DNA of 7,113 nt from Pirellulaceae bacterium (GCA_030744095.1 JASLRF010000539.1:1-7113), one strand, 5' to 3'. Positions 1 through 5,876 are shown, counted from the stretch's first letter. The notes: a model not told the origin generated them from the letters alone. Program-made: numbers and translations.

Positions 1-398
1 ACGATCAGTGAATGCGTGTCGCCGATGGCTCGAATCATCATCTCGACCGGACTACGGTGCACCTTGATCTTCTGACGATCGATCAATAGCGCGTTCAAAG
101 AGGCAGCGATGTGGCGCCGAAACGCACTCTTGTCCCAATAATCACGGGCCGCCACCGGACGGGTCAACGCCCGGATGTTCCGCGGCAAAGACGACCACAA
201 CACCAGCGCGTCCAAATGGCTGGTGTGGTTGGCAAAATAGACTCGCTGGCACGTATCGGGTTGGCAATCCAACCATCGGATACTCGCCCCCGCCATGAAC
301 TTGGCCACAAACGAAAGCAACGTAGCCGTCAATGTCAAACCAGCTGGCTTTTGCGTGACCACGGATTCGGGCCGTTCTGTGTCGAGAAACTTATGCAC
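1..398 (-). CDS. PlsC-type 1-acylglycerol-3-phosphate acyltransferase-like protein (N-terminal part)
   Basis: This is the N-terminal part of a lysophospholipid acyltransferase-like protein; the C-terminus lies beyond the left edge (132 codons visible). Counting from a GTG at 396-398, residues 57-63 read NHTSHLD, the block I HX4D catalytic motif of the PlsC family (His58, Asp63). Residues 104-108 read LLIDR, which fits the hydrophobic-IDR block II. Block III (FPEGTR type) would fall outside the window. The family transfers an acyl chain from acyl-CoA or acyl-ACP to a lysolipid at the inner membrane. In this locus it might acylate a glycan or its lipid carrier, but that is inference. The start is uncertain: the frame is open back to a TAG at 441-443, no ATG precedes Met35, and no Shine-Dalgarno sequence is visible. 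GTG at 398 is a best guess. It follows the glycosyltransferase in the same direction after about 187 bp, so it may have its own promoter. Confidence 0.85.
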   Translation of the reverse strand, partial: MHKFLDTERPESVVTQKPAGLTLTATLLSFVAKFMAGASIRWLDCQPDTCQRVYFANHTSHLDALVLWSSLPRNIRALTRPVAARDYWDKSAFRRHIAASLNALLIDRQKIKVHRSPVEMMIRAIGDTHSLI

Positions 399-466
399 AA
401 CATTGTCGCTTGAGAATTCGTAAGGTGGCAGAGAAGCAAACTACTGCGAGCTGACGCTCAGTTGAT

Positions 467-490
467 CACCACCCGTTCGGTCGGTTGGTG
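467..490 (-). terminator. Weak hairpin downstream of the glycosyltransferase, possible transcript end
   Basis: Arms CACCA and CCG pair with CGG and TGGTG around a 6-nt loop, with one internal mismatch, giving a stem of 8 pairs. No T-run follows on the minus strand, so it is not a classical intrinsic terminator. It may only be a 3'-end structure. A second, smaller hairpin (GAGC, 4-nt loop, GCTC) lies at 448-459. The rest of 399-585 shows no gene and no convincing promoter. Confidence 0.2.
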
Positions 491-567
491 GAGGCCTGCG
501 TAAACAACAAGAATTACATGGATCAACGGTGTAGACGCACGCTTCATCCTATCTTGACCGCCGATCC

Positions 568-584
568 AGTGGGAGTGGGAGTGG
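568..584. repeat. Short tandem repeat, unit AGTGGG, about 2.8 copies
   Basis: The plus strand reads AGTGGGAGTGGGAGTGG, immediately beyond the TAG stop codon of the glycosyltransferase (586-588). No function is evident. It could be a slippage-prone tract, but it lies outside the coding region, so a change in copy number would not alter a protein. Confidence 0.6.
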
Positions 585-585
585 T

Positions 586-1797
586 CTATCGACGAACCAT
601 GGGAGGAACGGGGCCCGAGTGAGTTGCCGCCGATGGCATTACAGGTGAACATTTTTGGGAATAAATCTCTCCAATCAGATCCTGATAGCCAGCAATCATG
701 GCATCCAACGACCATTTTTCTGAGACCAATTCTCGCCCAAACGACCCAATCTGCTGTGCCAAGGGTCGATTGCCGAGCAGTTCGGCCCAGTATCCAGCCA
801 GTTCTTCCGCCGAGCCAGGCGAGGCCAGAAACCCTGTCACGCCCGGCAGCACGATTTCGGACACTGAGCCAACGTCCGTGGCCACGACGGGCAGCCCCAT
901 CGCCATGGCTTCCAGAATCGAGACCGGATTGGCTTCGATATGCGATGTCAGCGCAAAGATGTCCAGGGCGGCCAACAGCTCGGGGATGTCGGCTCGCGCG
1001 CCCAACAGATGGACACATTCAGACAGGTTCGCTTGCGCTACCGTACGCTCGATTTCTCCACGTTCTGGTCCATCGCCCACGATCAAGAACTGTGCGTTGG
1101 ACATCTCTTCACGTAAGCGCGCTGCCGCCTGCAGGAACAGCGTGTGGTTTTTCTCCGCTCGCAGTGCAGCCACGATGCCGACGACCGGAGCCTCCGAGCC
1201 CAGGCCGAGCGCTTCACGCGATACGCGCCGCCAGCCGGGTCGATTACAGAAGCGATTCACATCAATGCCGTTTGGGATGACGCGAACCAGCCGGGCGGGG
1301 AATCTCTCGACGTTCGTCAGATAGTCGCCATGCTGAGCCGCAACGCCAACAAATGCGTCGGTGATGGGAGTAAGCAGGCGGTTCAATCGACCGATTGTGT
1401 CGGGCCATCCAGTCGAATGCAACGCACTCAGGATGACCGGCACGCCTTCCAGCCAAGCGGCCAGACGCCCCCAGAACATCTTGTCGCCAGCGCCTACCGT
1501 AATCACAGCGTCGATCCGTCGCTCGCGAATCAGCGTACGCAATCGCGACAAGACGCGGACATCAAGCTTGCTCGACAACAGATGACTGTGAACGGGAACT
1601 TCATCGGCTAACAGTTCTCCCAGTGGCCCTCTCGCTTTCAAACAACAGACTTCCGCCGAGAAACGTGCGGAGTCCAAGCCACGTATTAGGTTGACTAGCA
1701 AGGTCTCCGCACCGCCAACCGGCATACTCGTGATCACAAACATCACGCGCAATGGGCCGCGATCGCCTAGCGGAATCTGTTCTCGTCTGTGTTTCAT
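586..1797 (-). CDS. GT4-family glycosyltransferase (GT-B fold)
   Basis: This 403-residue protein is a GT-B glycosyltransferase of the GT4 / Glycos_transf_1 type, which transfers a sugar from an activated nucleotide donor at the cytoplasmic face of the inner membrane. The N-terminal Rossmann half carries the glycine-rich loop MPVGGAE (25-31). VIPNGID (173-179) marks the domain junction. The C-terminal half has the donor-phosphate Arg213/Lys216 pair (RAEKN), VGDGPER (240-246) and the EX7E motif with Glu288 and Glu296 within EANPVSILEAMAMGLP. The length is normal for the family. The tail after about residue 380 is Ser/Pro-rich and probably disordered. The ATG lies 3 bp after the flippase stop with no clear Shine-Dalgarno sequence, which suggests translational coupling. 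Donor and acceptor sugars cannot be told from sequence. Its place beside a flippase and a deacetylase suggests assembly of a surface-polysaccharide repeat unit. Confidence 0.95.
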   Translation of the reverse strand: MKHRREQIPLGDRGPLRVMFVITSMPVGGAETLLVNLIRGLDSARFSAEVCCLKARGPLGELLADEVPVHSHLLSSKLDVRVLSRLRTLIRERRIDAVITVGAGDKMFWGRLAAWLEGVPVILSALHSTGWPDTIGRLNRLLTPITDAFVGVAAQHGDYLTNVERFPARLVRVIPNGIDVNRFCNRPGWRRVSREALGLGSEAPVVGIVAALRAEKNHTLFLQAAARLREEMSNAQFLIVGDGPERGEIERTVAQANLSECVHLLGARADIPELLAALDIFALTSHIEANPVSILEAMAMGLPVVATDVGSVSEIVLPGVTGFLASPGSAEELAGYWAELLGNRPLAQQIGSFGRELVSEKWSLDAMIAGYQDLIGEIYSQKCSPVMPSAATHSGPVPPMVRR

Positions 1798-1800
1798 GAA

Positions 1801-3357
1801 TTACGCCTGTGGTGTTGCTTGCCGTGAACGATCGGACCGACCGTGCCATCGTGCGGATAGGGACGAAACCAATTCCACCAAAGACTCCTGTTCGTGGTCA
1901 GTTGCGAGCCAACGTTCGCGCCAACCCAAAGCTAGGACAATCGCAACAATGGCCAGCGCCGGGAGACCTCCAAGCGGCAAGCTGAGCGGTAGTGCGGTGG
2001 CCACGAGCGTGCTGGTCTGCCATCGCATGCCAGCGAGTGAACTCATCCAAAAAACCAGTACCAAGGCCGCCACGTTGGCAATGATCGTCGCCACGACGAC
2101 ACCGATCAAACCAAACTGGGGCGCCAGCAGGTAGTTCATTCCCACGTTTATCGTCAGCCCGCAGACCAATGCCAGGCTGACGAGTTTGGCTTTTTCGGCA
2201 CACAACAGGTAATTCATGGCGATGCAGCCGATTCCGTAGCATGTGCAATAGGCGAGTGTCCCCGGCAGCACCGCCAGACCGGCGTCATACTTGCCACGCA
2301 GCGCCCACGTAAACAGAACAGGCGACGCAATCAGGCAGCCGGCAGCCCCGACGGTGAACGTGATCGCCGCCAGCTTGGTGAACGTATTCAATCGCCGTCG
2401 TGCGGAATCGCGGTTGCCTGCCTCCCAGTCTCGAGTGAGATGAGGCAAAAGGCTCCCTGCGAGCATCGTTGCCACGGAAATGAGCAGCATGGGGATGACG
2501 CGGCTGGAATAATATTGCCCCACCAGGGAGTCCGCGGCAATCGCCGGCAATCCCGAAAAATATTTCAACATGAACTGATCCGCAACTTCAAAACAATTCG
2601 AGATCAGATTGCCTGTCCAAATCCATCCGGCAAACGGTAGTAGTACGCTCCACAAGGCCTGTTGAGGCAACGGCGCTGCATCGGGCGGCAGGCAGCGCCA
2701 ATACCACACCACGACTACCATGCCAAACAGAGCGGCCAGCAGCGCGCCGCCGGCGTACGCCATCATGACCGCCTCTTCGCGTAGCGGCGTCCAGGATAGC
2801 AAGAGGATTCCAAATACCGCGAATCCCAAACTCGAAGCCAATTGCATCGTCGAGGCAAATCGTACCAAGCGTAAAGACGTCAGCAGTTCGACCAGAAAAT
2901 TGAATGTCGTGACGAGAATGAGCGTCGTGACAAGCATGTGAACAAGATCAACGCGACTGGCATCTCCAAACACGACGTGGGCAATTACGTCGGCACGGAG
3001 ACGCATTCCGAGGTAGCAAGCCGTGGCAGCAATCACGCAGACAACTCCGGTTCGCCACAAGAACGGACGTAACTGGCCTCGTTGACGGTAACGTTCGACA
3101 TACCGGCCGAAGGACCCTGGCAAACCTAAGACGATCAGAGGTGCCATCAGCAGCAAGAAGTTGTAAGCCAGAGACCACCGTCCCAGTTCGTCATCCTCCA
3201 GAACGCGACAAAACCACACATTGCGGACCAATCCCACACTTCGCTGCAACACCGTAAGGAAGATCAGCATGGTCACGCCCGCCACGACTGAGTCTCCGCG
3301 CAGCCACCGTGAAGTCGTGGGTTCCGCATGATCACGTTGCTGCAAGCTGGAATTCAT
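1801..3357 (-). CDS. Wzx-like polysaccharide flippase (MOP superfamily membrane protein)
   Basis: This is a 518-residue integral membrane protein of the polysaccharide-biosynthesis / MOP exporter type, thought to flip undecaprenyl-linked repeat units across the inner membrane. It has a short soluble N-terminus, then about 12-14 hydrophobic segments. The first covers roughly residues 23-44, with others near 64-87, 99-118, 137-160, 170-189, 198-220 and 232-254 and more to about 477. A polar tail of about 40 residues follows. The late stretch beginning AEKAKLVSLALVCGLTINVG and the nearby GLIGVVVAT resemble the conserved C-terminal region of such flippases. The frame stays open upstream to an ATG at 3546, but that would overlap the deacetylase and encode 63 residues unlike the family, so ATG 3355-3357 (MNSSLQQ) is preferred. 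No strong Shine-Dalgarno sequence is seen; the start lies just after a long hairpin. The substrate is unknown. Confidence 0.9.
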   Translation of the reverse strand: MNSSLQQRDHAEPTTSRWLRGDSVVAGVTMLIFLTVLQRSVGLVRNVWFCRVLEDDELGRWSLAYNFLLLMAPLIVLGLPGSFGRYVERYRQRGQLRPFLWRTGVVCVIAATACYLGMRLRADVIAHVVFGDASRVDLVHMLVTTLILVTTFNFLVELLTSLRLVRFASTMQLASSLGFAVFGILLLSWTPLREEAVMMAYAGGALLAALFGMVVVVWYWRCLPPDAAPLPQQALWSVLLPFAGWIWTGNLISNCFEVADQFMLKYFSGLPAIAADSLVGQYYSSRVIPMLLISVATMLAGSLLPHLTRDWEAGNRDSARRRLNTFTKLAAITFTVGAAGCLIASPVLFTWALRGKYDAGLAVLPGTLAYCTCYGIGCIAMNYLLCAEKAKLVSLALVCGLTINVGMNYLLAPQFGLIGVVVATIIANVAALVLVFWMSSLAGMRWQTSTLVATALPLSLPLGGLPALAIVAIVLALGWRERWLATDHEQESLVELVSSLSARWHGRSDRSRQATPQA

Positions 3358-3374
3358 GGAATCTCGTGAAGTAG

Positions 3375-3465
3375 AACGTTCTGGTACGGAGCCGAGGCGA
3401 AAACCACCGTTGTCTAACCAAGGTGTCGCTTCCGAGTTCTCGCCCCGGCTCCTCACCAGAACATC
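3375..3465 (-). promoter_or_regulatory. Long intercistronic inverted repeat: RNA stem-loop of about 31 pairs
   Basis: Positions 3375-3405 pair with 3435-3465 (i pairs with 6840-i). Of 31 positions, 24 are Watson-Crick, one (3387/3453) is a mismatch, and six (3375, 3377, 3386, 3395, 3401, 3405 with their partners) are A/C combinations on the plus strand, which become G.U pairs in the minus-strand transcript. The outer 8-bp core is GTTCTGGT / ACCAGAAC. The 29-nt apical part can form an inner hairpin (3405-3408 with 3422-3425, 3410-3412 with 3419-3421). The base of the stem includes two bases of the deacetylase UGA stop codon, and the flippase ATG starts 17 nt after the stem. No U-run follows, so it does not look like an intrinsic terminator. 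A role in mRNA processing, stability or differential expression within the operon is inference; a palindromic repeat element is the alternative. Confidence 0.8.
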
Positions 3466-4342
3466 ACAGTGCTCCCACTGGTTGGGAGACGCCTTGTCTT
3501 TCGTCAGCCACAAACCGCCGAACCATGGCCAACTTGCGCGGATCAACTGTCAACCAGTTCTTCAAACGGATTATGTCGGGATCGGCGTGAATGCGCTGCA
3601 AATGAAACGCGTCATCGCCGGGAAAGTTGTAGCCGCCATACGCCGAACAGACAGCTGCGAAACCAGTTTCGCGAGCCATTGCGAAGGCTGGCCCGCTCAG
3701 GTTTTGGTGCAGGCCGTATGGAAAAGAGAAATAGCGAATGGGGCACTGCAAGGCGTCTTCGAGTTCATTGCGGCAGACCGCCATCTCGTCGAACAGGATA
3801 GCAGAGTCTTGGATCGCTCCCAGATCCGAGTGAGTCCGCGTGTGGGCACCGATTTCCACACCGGCATCGATCAACTCTCGCAATTGCTCAACCGTGTTGG
3901 CCGGCAACGGTCGACCGTCGGCTACGTCATGTGGAAACGGCCTGCCTTCGAGAATGTGTTGCGACGCAACAAAATATGTCACCGGGATCCGTTGTTCCAA
4001 CAGCAGCGGCAACGCTCGCTCGCAGTTCTCCGCGTAGCCGTCGTCGAACGTAATGGCCACCGCGGAACGATCGTTCTGCCCGATGGCCACGCGCCGCTGC
4101 GCTTCTTCCAGTGAAACCAAATCAAAGTTGTGGCGCAACCAACGCATCTGGTGCGCAAACGTTGCGAACGGCATACTCCATCCATTGGCGCCGTGATCGG
4201 CGATGCGATGGTAAAACAGGATCATGACCGGCGCGCGGCCGGCATTGGCCGCCATGGCATTGCGGCACCATCGCCACGGCAACGAACTGCAGTAATACGC
4301 GCTCAGCAGTAATCGCGAGAGGTTCGACGAAATTCCACTCAT
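3464..4342 (-). CDS. NodB-type polysaccharide deacetylase (CE4-like)
   Basis: This 292-residue protein has a NodB homology domain, which removes N- or O-acetyl groups from glycans using a bound divalent metal. Motif 1 is TFDDG (98-102; Asp100 the probable base, Asp101 a metal ligand). Motif 2 is HTRTH with metal-binding His167 and His171. Motif 3 is FPYG (207-210), the form common in exopolysaccharide-locus members in place of the RxPY of chitin deacetylases. The entry ILFYHRIAD (41-49) is also typical. A weakly hydrophobic N-terminus (about 8-23) might anchor it, but no clear cleavable signal peptide is seen, so its compartment is uncertain. The ATG has a strong GGAGGGAG sequence upstream and lies 15 bp after the acetyltransferase stop. 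Related deacetylases accompany FemAB/GNAT-like proteins in exosortase-linked polysaccharide loci, but no exosortase is visible here. The substrate is unknown. Confidence 0.93.
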   Translation of the reverse strand: MSGISSNLSRLLLSAYYCSSLPWRWCRNAMAANAGRAPVMILFYHRIADHGANGWSMPFATFAHQMRWLRHNFDLVSLEEAQRRVAIGQNDRSAVAITFDDGYAENCERALPLLLEQRIPVTYFVASQHILEGRPFPHDVADGRPLPANTVEQLRELIDAGVEIGAHTRTHSDLGAIQDSAILFDEMAVCRNELEDALQCPIRYFSFPYGLHQNLSGPAFAMARETGFAAVCSAYGGYNFPGDDAFHLQRIHADPDIIRLKNWLTVDPRKLAMVRRFVADERQGVSQPVGAL

Positions 4343-4347
4343 GTCAA

Positions 4348-4355
4348 CTCCCTCC
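4348..4355 (-). promoter_or_regulatory. Strong Shine-Dalgarno sequence of the deacetylase gene
   Basis: The minus strand reads GGAGGGAG ending 5 nt before the ATG (GGAGG core 8 nt before it). It fills the 15-bp gap after the acetyltransferase stop codon. It fixes the deacetylase start and contrasts with the flippase and glycosyltransferase, where no such site is seen. Confidence 0.85.
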
Positions 4356-4357
4356 GC

Positions 4358-5563
4358 TCAGTGGACGCCTGTGAGTGTGAGACCCTGCTTGATCCACCCC
4401 TTCATCGTCTGTCCGGCAAACCACGCTTGGTTACGCAGTCGAGGCCCCAACCGATCAGCCGCGACGCGGATGTGCTCGGTTCTCATAGGGCGAGCACCCC
4501 AAGTCGCCTTGTACGATTCATCGCCGCGCAGGAAATCCAGATATTGGCAGCCGGCTTGGATCGCATCGCGAATGATCCTGCTCATGGTGGCGTGCCCCGG
4601 GGATTCCTTGAGCGCTCGGGGGTCCAGACCGCCTTGGTAGACGTACCGCGCCGCAGCAGACGATAGAAAGAACTCGATCGCAACCGGTTGTCCCTCTATT
4701 TCCAGACAACTGATACCGAGCATCTGAGCGGCAAACAAGTCAGCGGCACTGTCGTGGAGAAAACTGTCGAACTGCCGTGAAGCGAAGCAACCTGGTTCGC
4801 CCAAGCTGGTCCAGCGAAGTTGATGCAAGTCGACGAAGACACGCATTCGCTCCTCAAGTTCAGTGGATTTGTCAAGATTCCGAATCACGCCTCGACCGCT
4901 GTCAAACAACTGACGCGACACCTTACGGATCTTCTTTGCATGCGCCTTCTTAAGTCCGCTGGTGAACTCATCCCACGATGAGGGCAAGGCGAGTCGCCAA
5001 CAATTCAGTGCGGGACAGCGGTTGGAAGTGCAGCCGTTGATCTGCAGCGCGGATAGCAGTATTTCAATGTTGGCGTCGCCGACCAAAACGGCTTCGAGGT
5101 CGAGCAGATCCCATTGATCTTCCGATTCGACATGCCCTCTGGTGGCACGGACAAGCCATTCGGCAATTGCTGTCGAGACGGCACGGGCATGTTCCGTTGT
5201 TGCCAAGATCGTCAGATAGTCAGTACAAACCTCTCCCGATCCAAGGAACTGAATGACGAGACCATCATTTCCGCGGGTCTCGATGAACCATGGCGCGACA
5301 CCGACCAAGACTCCGCCGTCGTCATGCACTGCCAGCGTGTAGAGCTTCTTTCCATCCCCATAGTGTTTCCACCAATTGAACAGCCATTGCCAGGTTCGAA
5401 ACGGCATCCCATGGGCAAGAAAATTCCAGTTGGGCTTCAGCCGCTCAAGGTCTTCGGTGGTTGCAATGCGGGTAACGTGCATGATCGCGTGAATTGGTTC
5501 AAGTGCGATTTCGAACACCAAAAAGTCTCGTGATCTGTCGGAAAGATCGCGACGGGGCGTCAC
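4358..5563 (-). CDS. GNAT-family acyltransferase, BioF2-like / CelD type
   Basis: This 401-residue protein matches the BioF2-like acetyltransferase family (Acetyltransf_6, CelD/BcsL, FemAB-related), with two GNAT-like halves. Such enzymes are often found in cellulose and exopolysaccharide loci and probably acylate a sugar or amino-sugar. The N-terminal half includes a Trp-rich stretch (FRTWQWLFNWWKHYG, 55-69) and GSGEVCTDYL (108-117). The C-terminal half carries KKAHAKKIRK (205-214) and the hallmark YLDFLRGDESYKATWG (341-356). The start is GTG at 5561-5563, with GGAG 6 nt upstream and an in-frame TAA 12 nt before the GTG. An internal ATG (Met28, 5480-5482) is an alternative but lacks a ribosome binding site. 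It is the first gene of the minus-strand operon, about 30 nt after the start expected from a sigma-54-like promoter. The acyl donor and acceptor are not known. Confidence 0.9.
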   Translation of the reverse strand: MTPRRDLSDRSRDFLVFEIALEPIHAIMHVTRIATTEDLERLKPNWNFLAHGMPFRTWQWLFNWWKHYGDGKKLYTLAVHDDGGVLVGVAPWFIETRGNDGLVIQFLGSGEVCTDYLTILATTEHARAVSTAIAEWLVRATRGHVESEDQWDLLDLEAVLVGDANIEILLSALQINGCTSNRCPALNCWRLALPSSWDEFTSGLKKAHAKKIRKVSRQLFDSGRGVIRNLDKSTELEERMRVFVDLHQLRWTSLGEPGCFASRQFDSFLHDSAADLFAAQMLGISCLEIEGQPVAIEFFLSSAAARYVYQGGLDPRALKESPGHATMSRIIRDAIQAGCQYLDFLRGDESYKATWGARPMRTEHIRVAADRLGPRLRNQAWFAGQTMKGWIKQGLTLTGVH

Positions 5564-5569
5564 GGTAGA

Positions 5570-5573
5570 CTCC
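5570..5573 (-). promoter_or_regulatory. Shine-Dalgarno GGAG supporting the GTG start of the GNAT gene
   Basis: GGAG on the minus strand lies 6 nt before the GTG at 5563. This spacing favours the GTG over the internal ATG at 5482, which has no comparable sequence upstream. Confidence 0.65.
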
Positions 5574-5602
5574 GCTTAAACTGTCGGTCAAAAACGACGG
5601 GA

Positions 5603-5618
5603 AGCAAGCGGTGTGCCG
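5603..5618 (-). promoter_or_regulatory. Candidate sigma-54 (RpoN) -24/-12 promoter of the minus-strand operon
   Basis: The minus strand reads cGGCACaccgcTTGCt. It matches the sigma-54 consensus TGGCAC-N5-TTGC(A/T) at every fixed base except the first T, and the invariant GG and GC are separated by exactly 10 nt. The expected start point, about 12 nt past the GC, is near 5592. That gives a leader of about 30 nt with GGAG at the right place before the acetyltransferase GTG. Sigma-54 needs an enhancer-binding activator; dyads that could serve lie upstream at 5662-5677 and 5750-5767. In exosortase/PEP-CTERM-type polysaccharide loci of other bacteria, sigma-54 activators (PrsR type) are known. The link here is inference, as no activator gene lies in the window. 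Confidence 0.6.
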
Positions 5619-5623
5619 GCACA
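5612..5623. promoter_or_regulatory. Perfect 12-bp palindrome overlapping the -24 box
   Basis: TGTGCCGGCACA is a perfect palindrome that covers the -24 element of the sigma-54-like promoter. It is placed where a bound repressor would block polymerase, but it may only reflect the GGCAC of the promoter plus chance. GCAA (5604-5607) and TTGC (5624-5627) lie on its two sides with unequal spacing. Confidence 0.35.
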
Positions 5624-5656
5624 TTGCAGAAAGAACTCGCATTGCCTGGCTGCCCA

Positions 5657-5745
5657 TGACGAACGACCAAATTCGTTGGAAGACGCGCCTCTCCAGCAAG
5701 CAATCTGCACTACTCTGCTCCCTCTCCCTCTATATCTGACGAACG
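5657..5745. repeat. Pair of 9-bp direct repeats, TGACGAACG
   Basis: TGACGAACG occurs at 5657-5665 and again at 5737-5745, 80 bp apart, both upstream of the sigma-54-like promoter. The first copy runs into the dyad at 5662-5677. Two exact 9-mers in a short non-coding stretch may be activator half-sites or coincidence. Confidence 0.35.
5662..5677. promoter_or_regulatory. Dyad AACGA-N6-TCGTT, possible activator site
   Basis: This is an exact 5-bp inverted repeat with a 6-nt spacer (CCAAAT). Its centre is about 77 bp upstream of the expected minus-strand start point. It has the same spacer length as the dyad at 5750-5767. Short arms make chance quite possible. Confidence 0.3.
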
Positions 5746-5876
5746 GCGATGTTGCCAAAAAGCAACACCTCCGACGGCAGCGCCTGTTTCACGTACTCCA
5801 TCAATTCGGATCCTGACGCCAGTTCGTATGCCTGGCAGCCATCGGTGACGTAGATTTCACACAGAGCAGTTAGCAT
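5730..5876 (-). CDS. Small ORF, 48 residues, unknown function (doubtful)
   Basis: An ATG at 5874-5876 opens a 48-codon frame ending in TAG at 5730-5732. It begins MLTALCEIYVTDG and ends PSEVLLFGNIAVRQI. About two thirds of codons end in G or C (31 of 48), similar to a coding sequence in this type of genome, and the residue mix looks protein-like. I recognise no family, and no signal peptide or membrane segment is evident. Against it: no well-placed Shine-Dalgarno sequence, an ATG only 5 bp from the divergent ligase ATG (so any promoter would lie inside that gene), and overlap with a dyad that may be regulatory. It could be a genuine small protein, a leader peptide, the remnant of a larger gene, or chance. 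Confidence 0.3.
   Translation of the reverse strand: MLTALCEIYVTDGCQAYELASGSELMEYVKQALPSEVLLFGNIAVRQI
5750..5767. promoter_or_regulatory. Dyad TGTTGC-N6-GCAACA, candidate enhancer-binding site
   Basis: This is an exact 6-bp inverted repeat around a CAAAAA spacer. Its centre lies about 166 bp upstream of the expected sigma-54 start point and about 123 bp before the divergent ligase ATG, so it could serve either gene. Distance and symmetry suit an activator of the NtrC type. No T-run follows on either strand, so a terminator is unlikely. It also lies inside the doubtful small ORF 5730-5876. Confidence 0.4.

Noticed and set aside
207..210. Deacetylase motif 3 as FPYG (protein residues 207-210) instead of RxPY, taken as a possible loss of function.
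   Set aside because: This form is common in exopolysaccharide-locus NodB proteins, and the Asp-His-His metal site is intact. (The coordinates given are residue numbers of the protein encoded at 3464-4342.)
458..1018. 186-residue minus-strand ORF.
   Set aside because: It lies in another frame of the glycosyltransferase gene, is rich in Arg, Gly, Ser, His and Trp, and has no recognisable domain; it is a shadow frame.
3375..3465. The long palindrome as an intrinsic transcription terminator.
   Set aside because: No U-run follows the stem on the minus strand, the stem is much longer than usual, and the flippase and glycosyltransferase genes downstream have no other visible promoter.
3358..3546. 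N-terminal extension of the flippase to the ATG at 3546 (581 residues).
   Set aside because: It would overlap the end of the deacetylase by 83 bp, and the added 63 residues are polar, unlike flippase N-termini, and partly encoded by the palindrome. ATG 3357 gives a normal protein.
3356..4114. 252-residue plus-strand ORF opposite the deacetylase.
   Set aside because: The opposite strand encodes a clear NodB domain with all motifs; this frame has no recognisable domain and is an antisense shadow.
5499..5699. 66-residue minus-strand ORF with a TTG start preceding the GNAT gene.
   Set aside because: It overlaps the GNAT start and the promoter, has unlikely composition and no family resemblance. 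The GNAT frame with GTG and GGAG explains the region better.
5613..5816. 67-residue plus-strand ORF in the divergent region.
   Set aside because: It crosses the promoter-like elements and has no coding character or ribosome binding site; it is probably chance.
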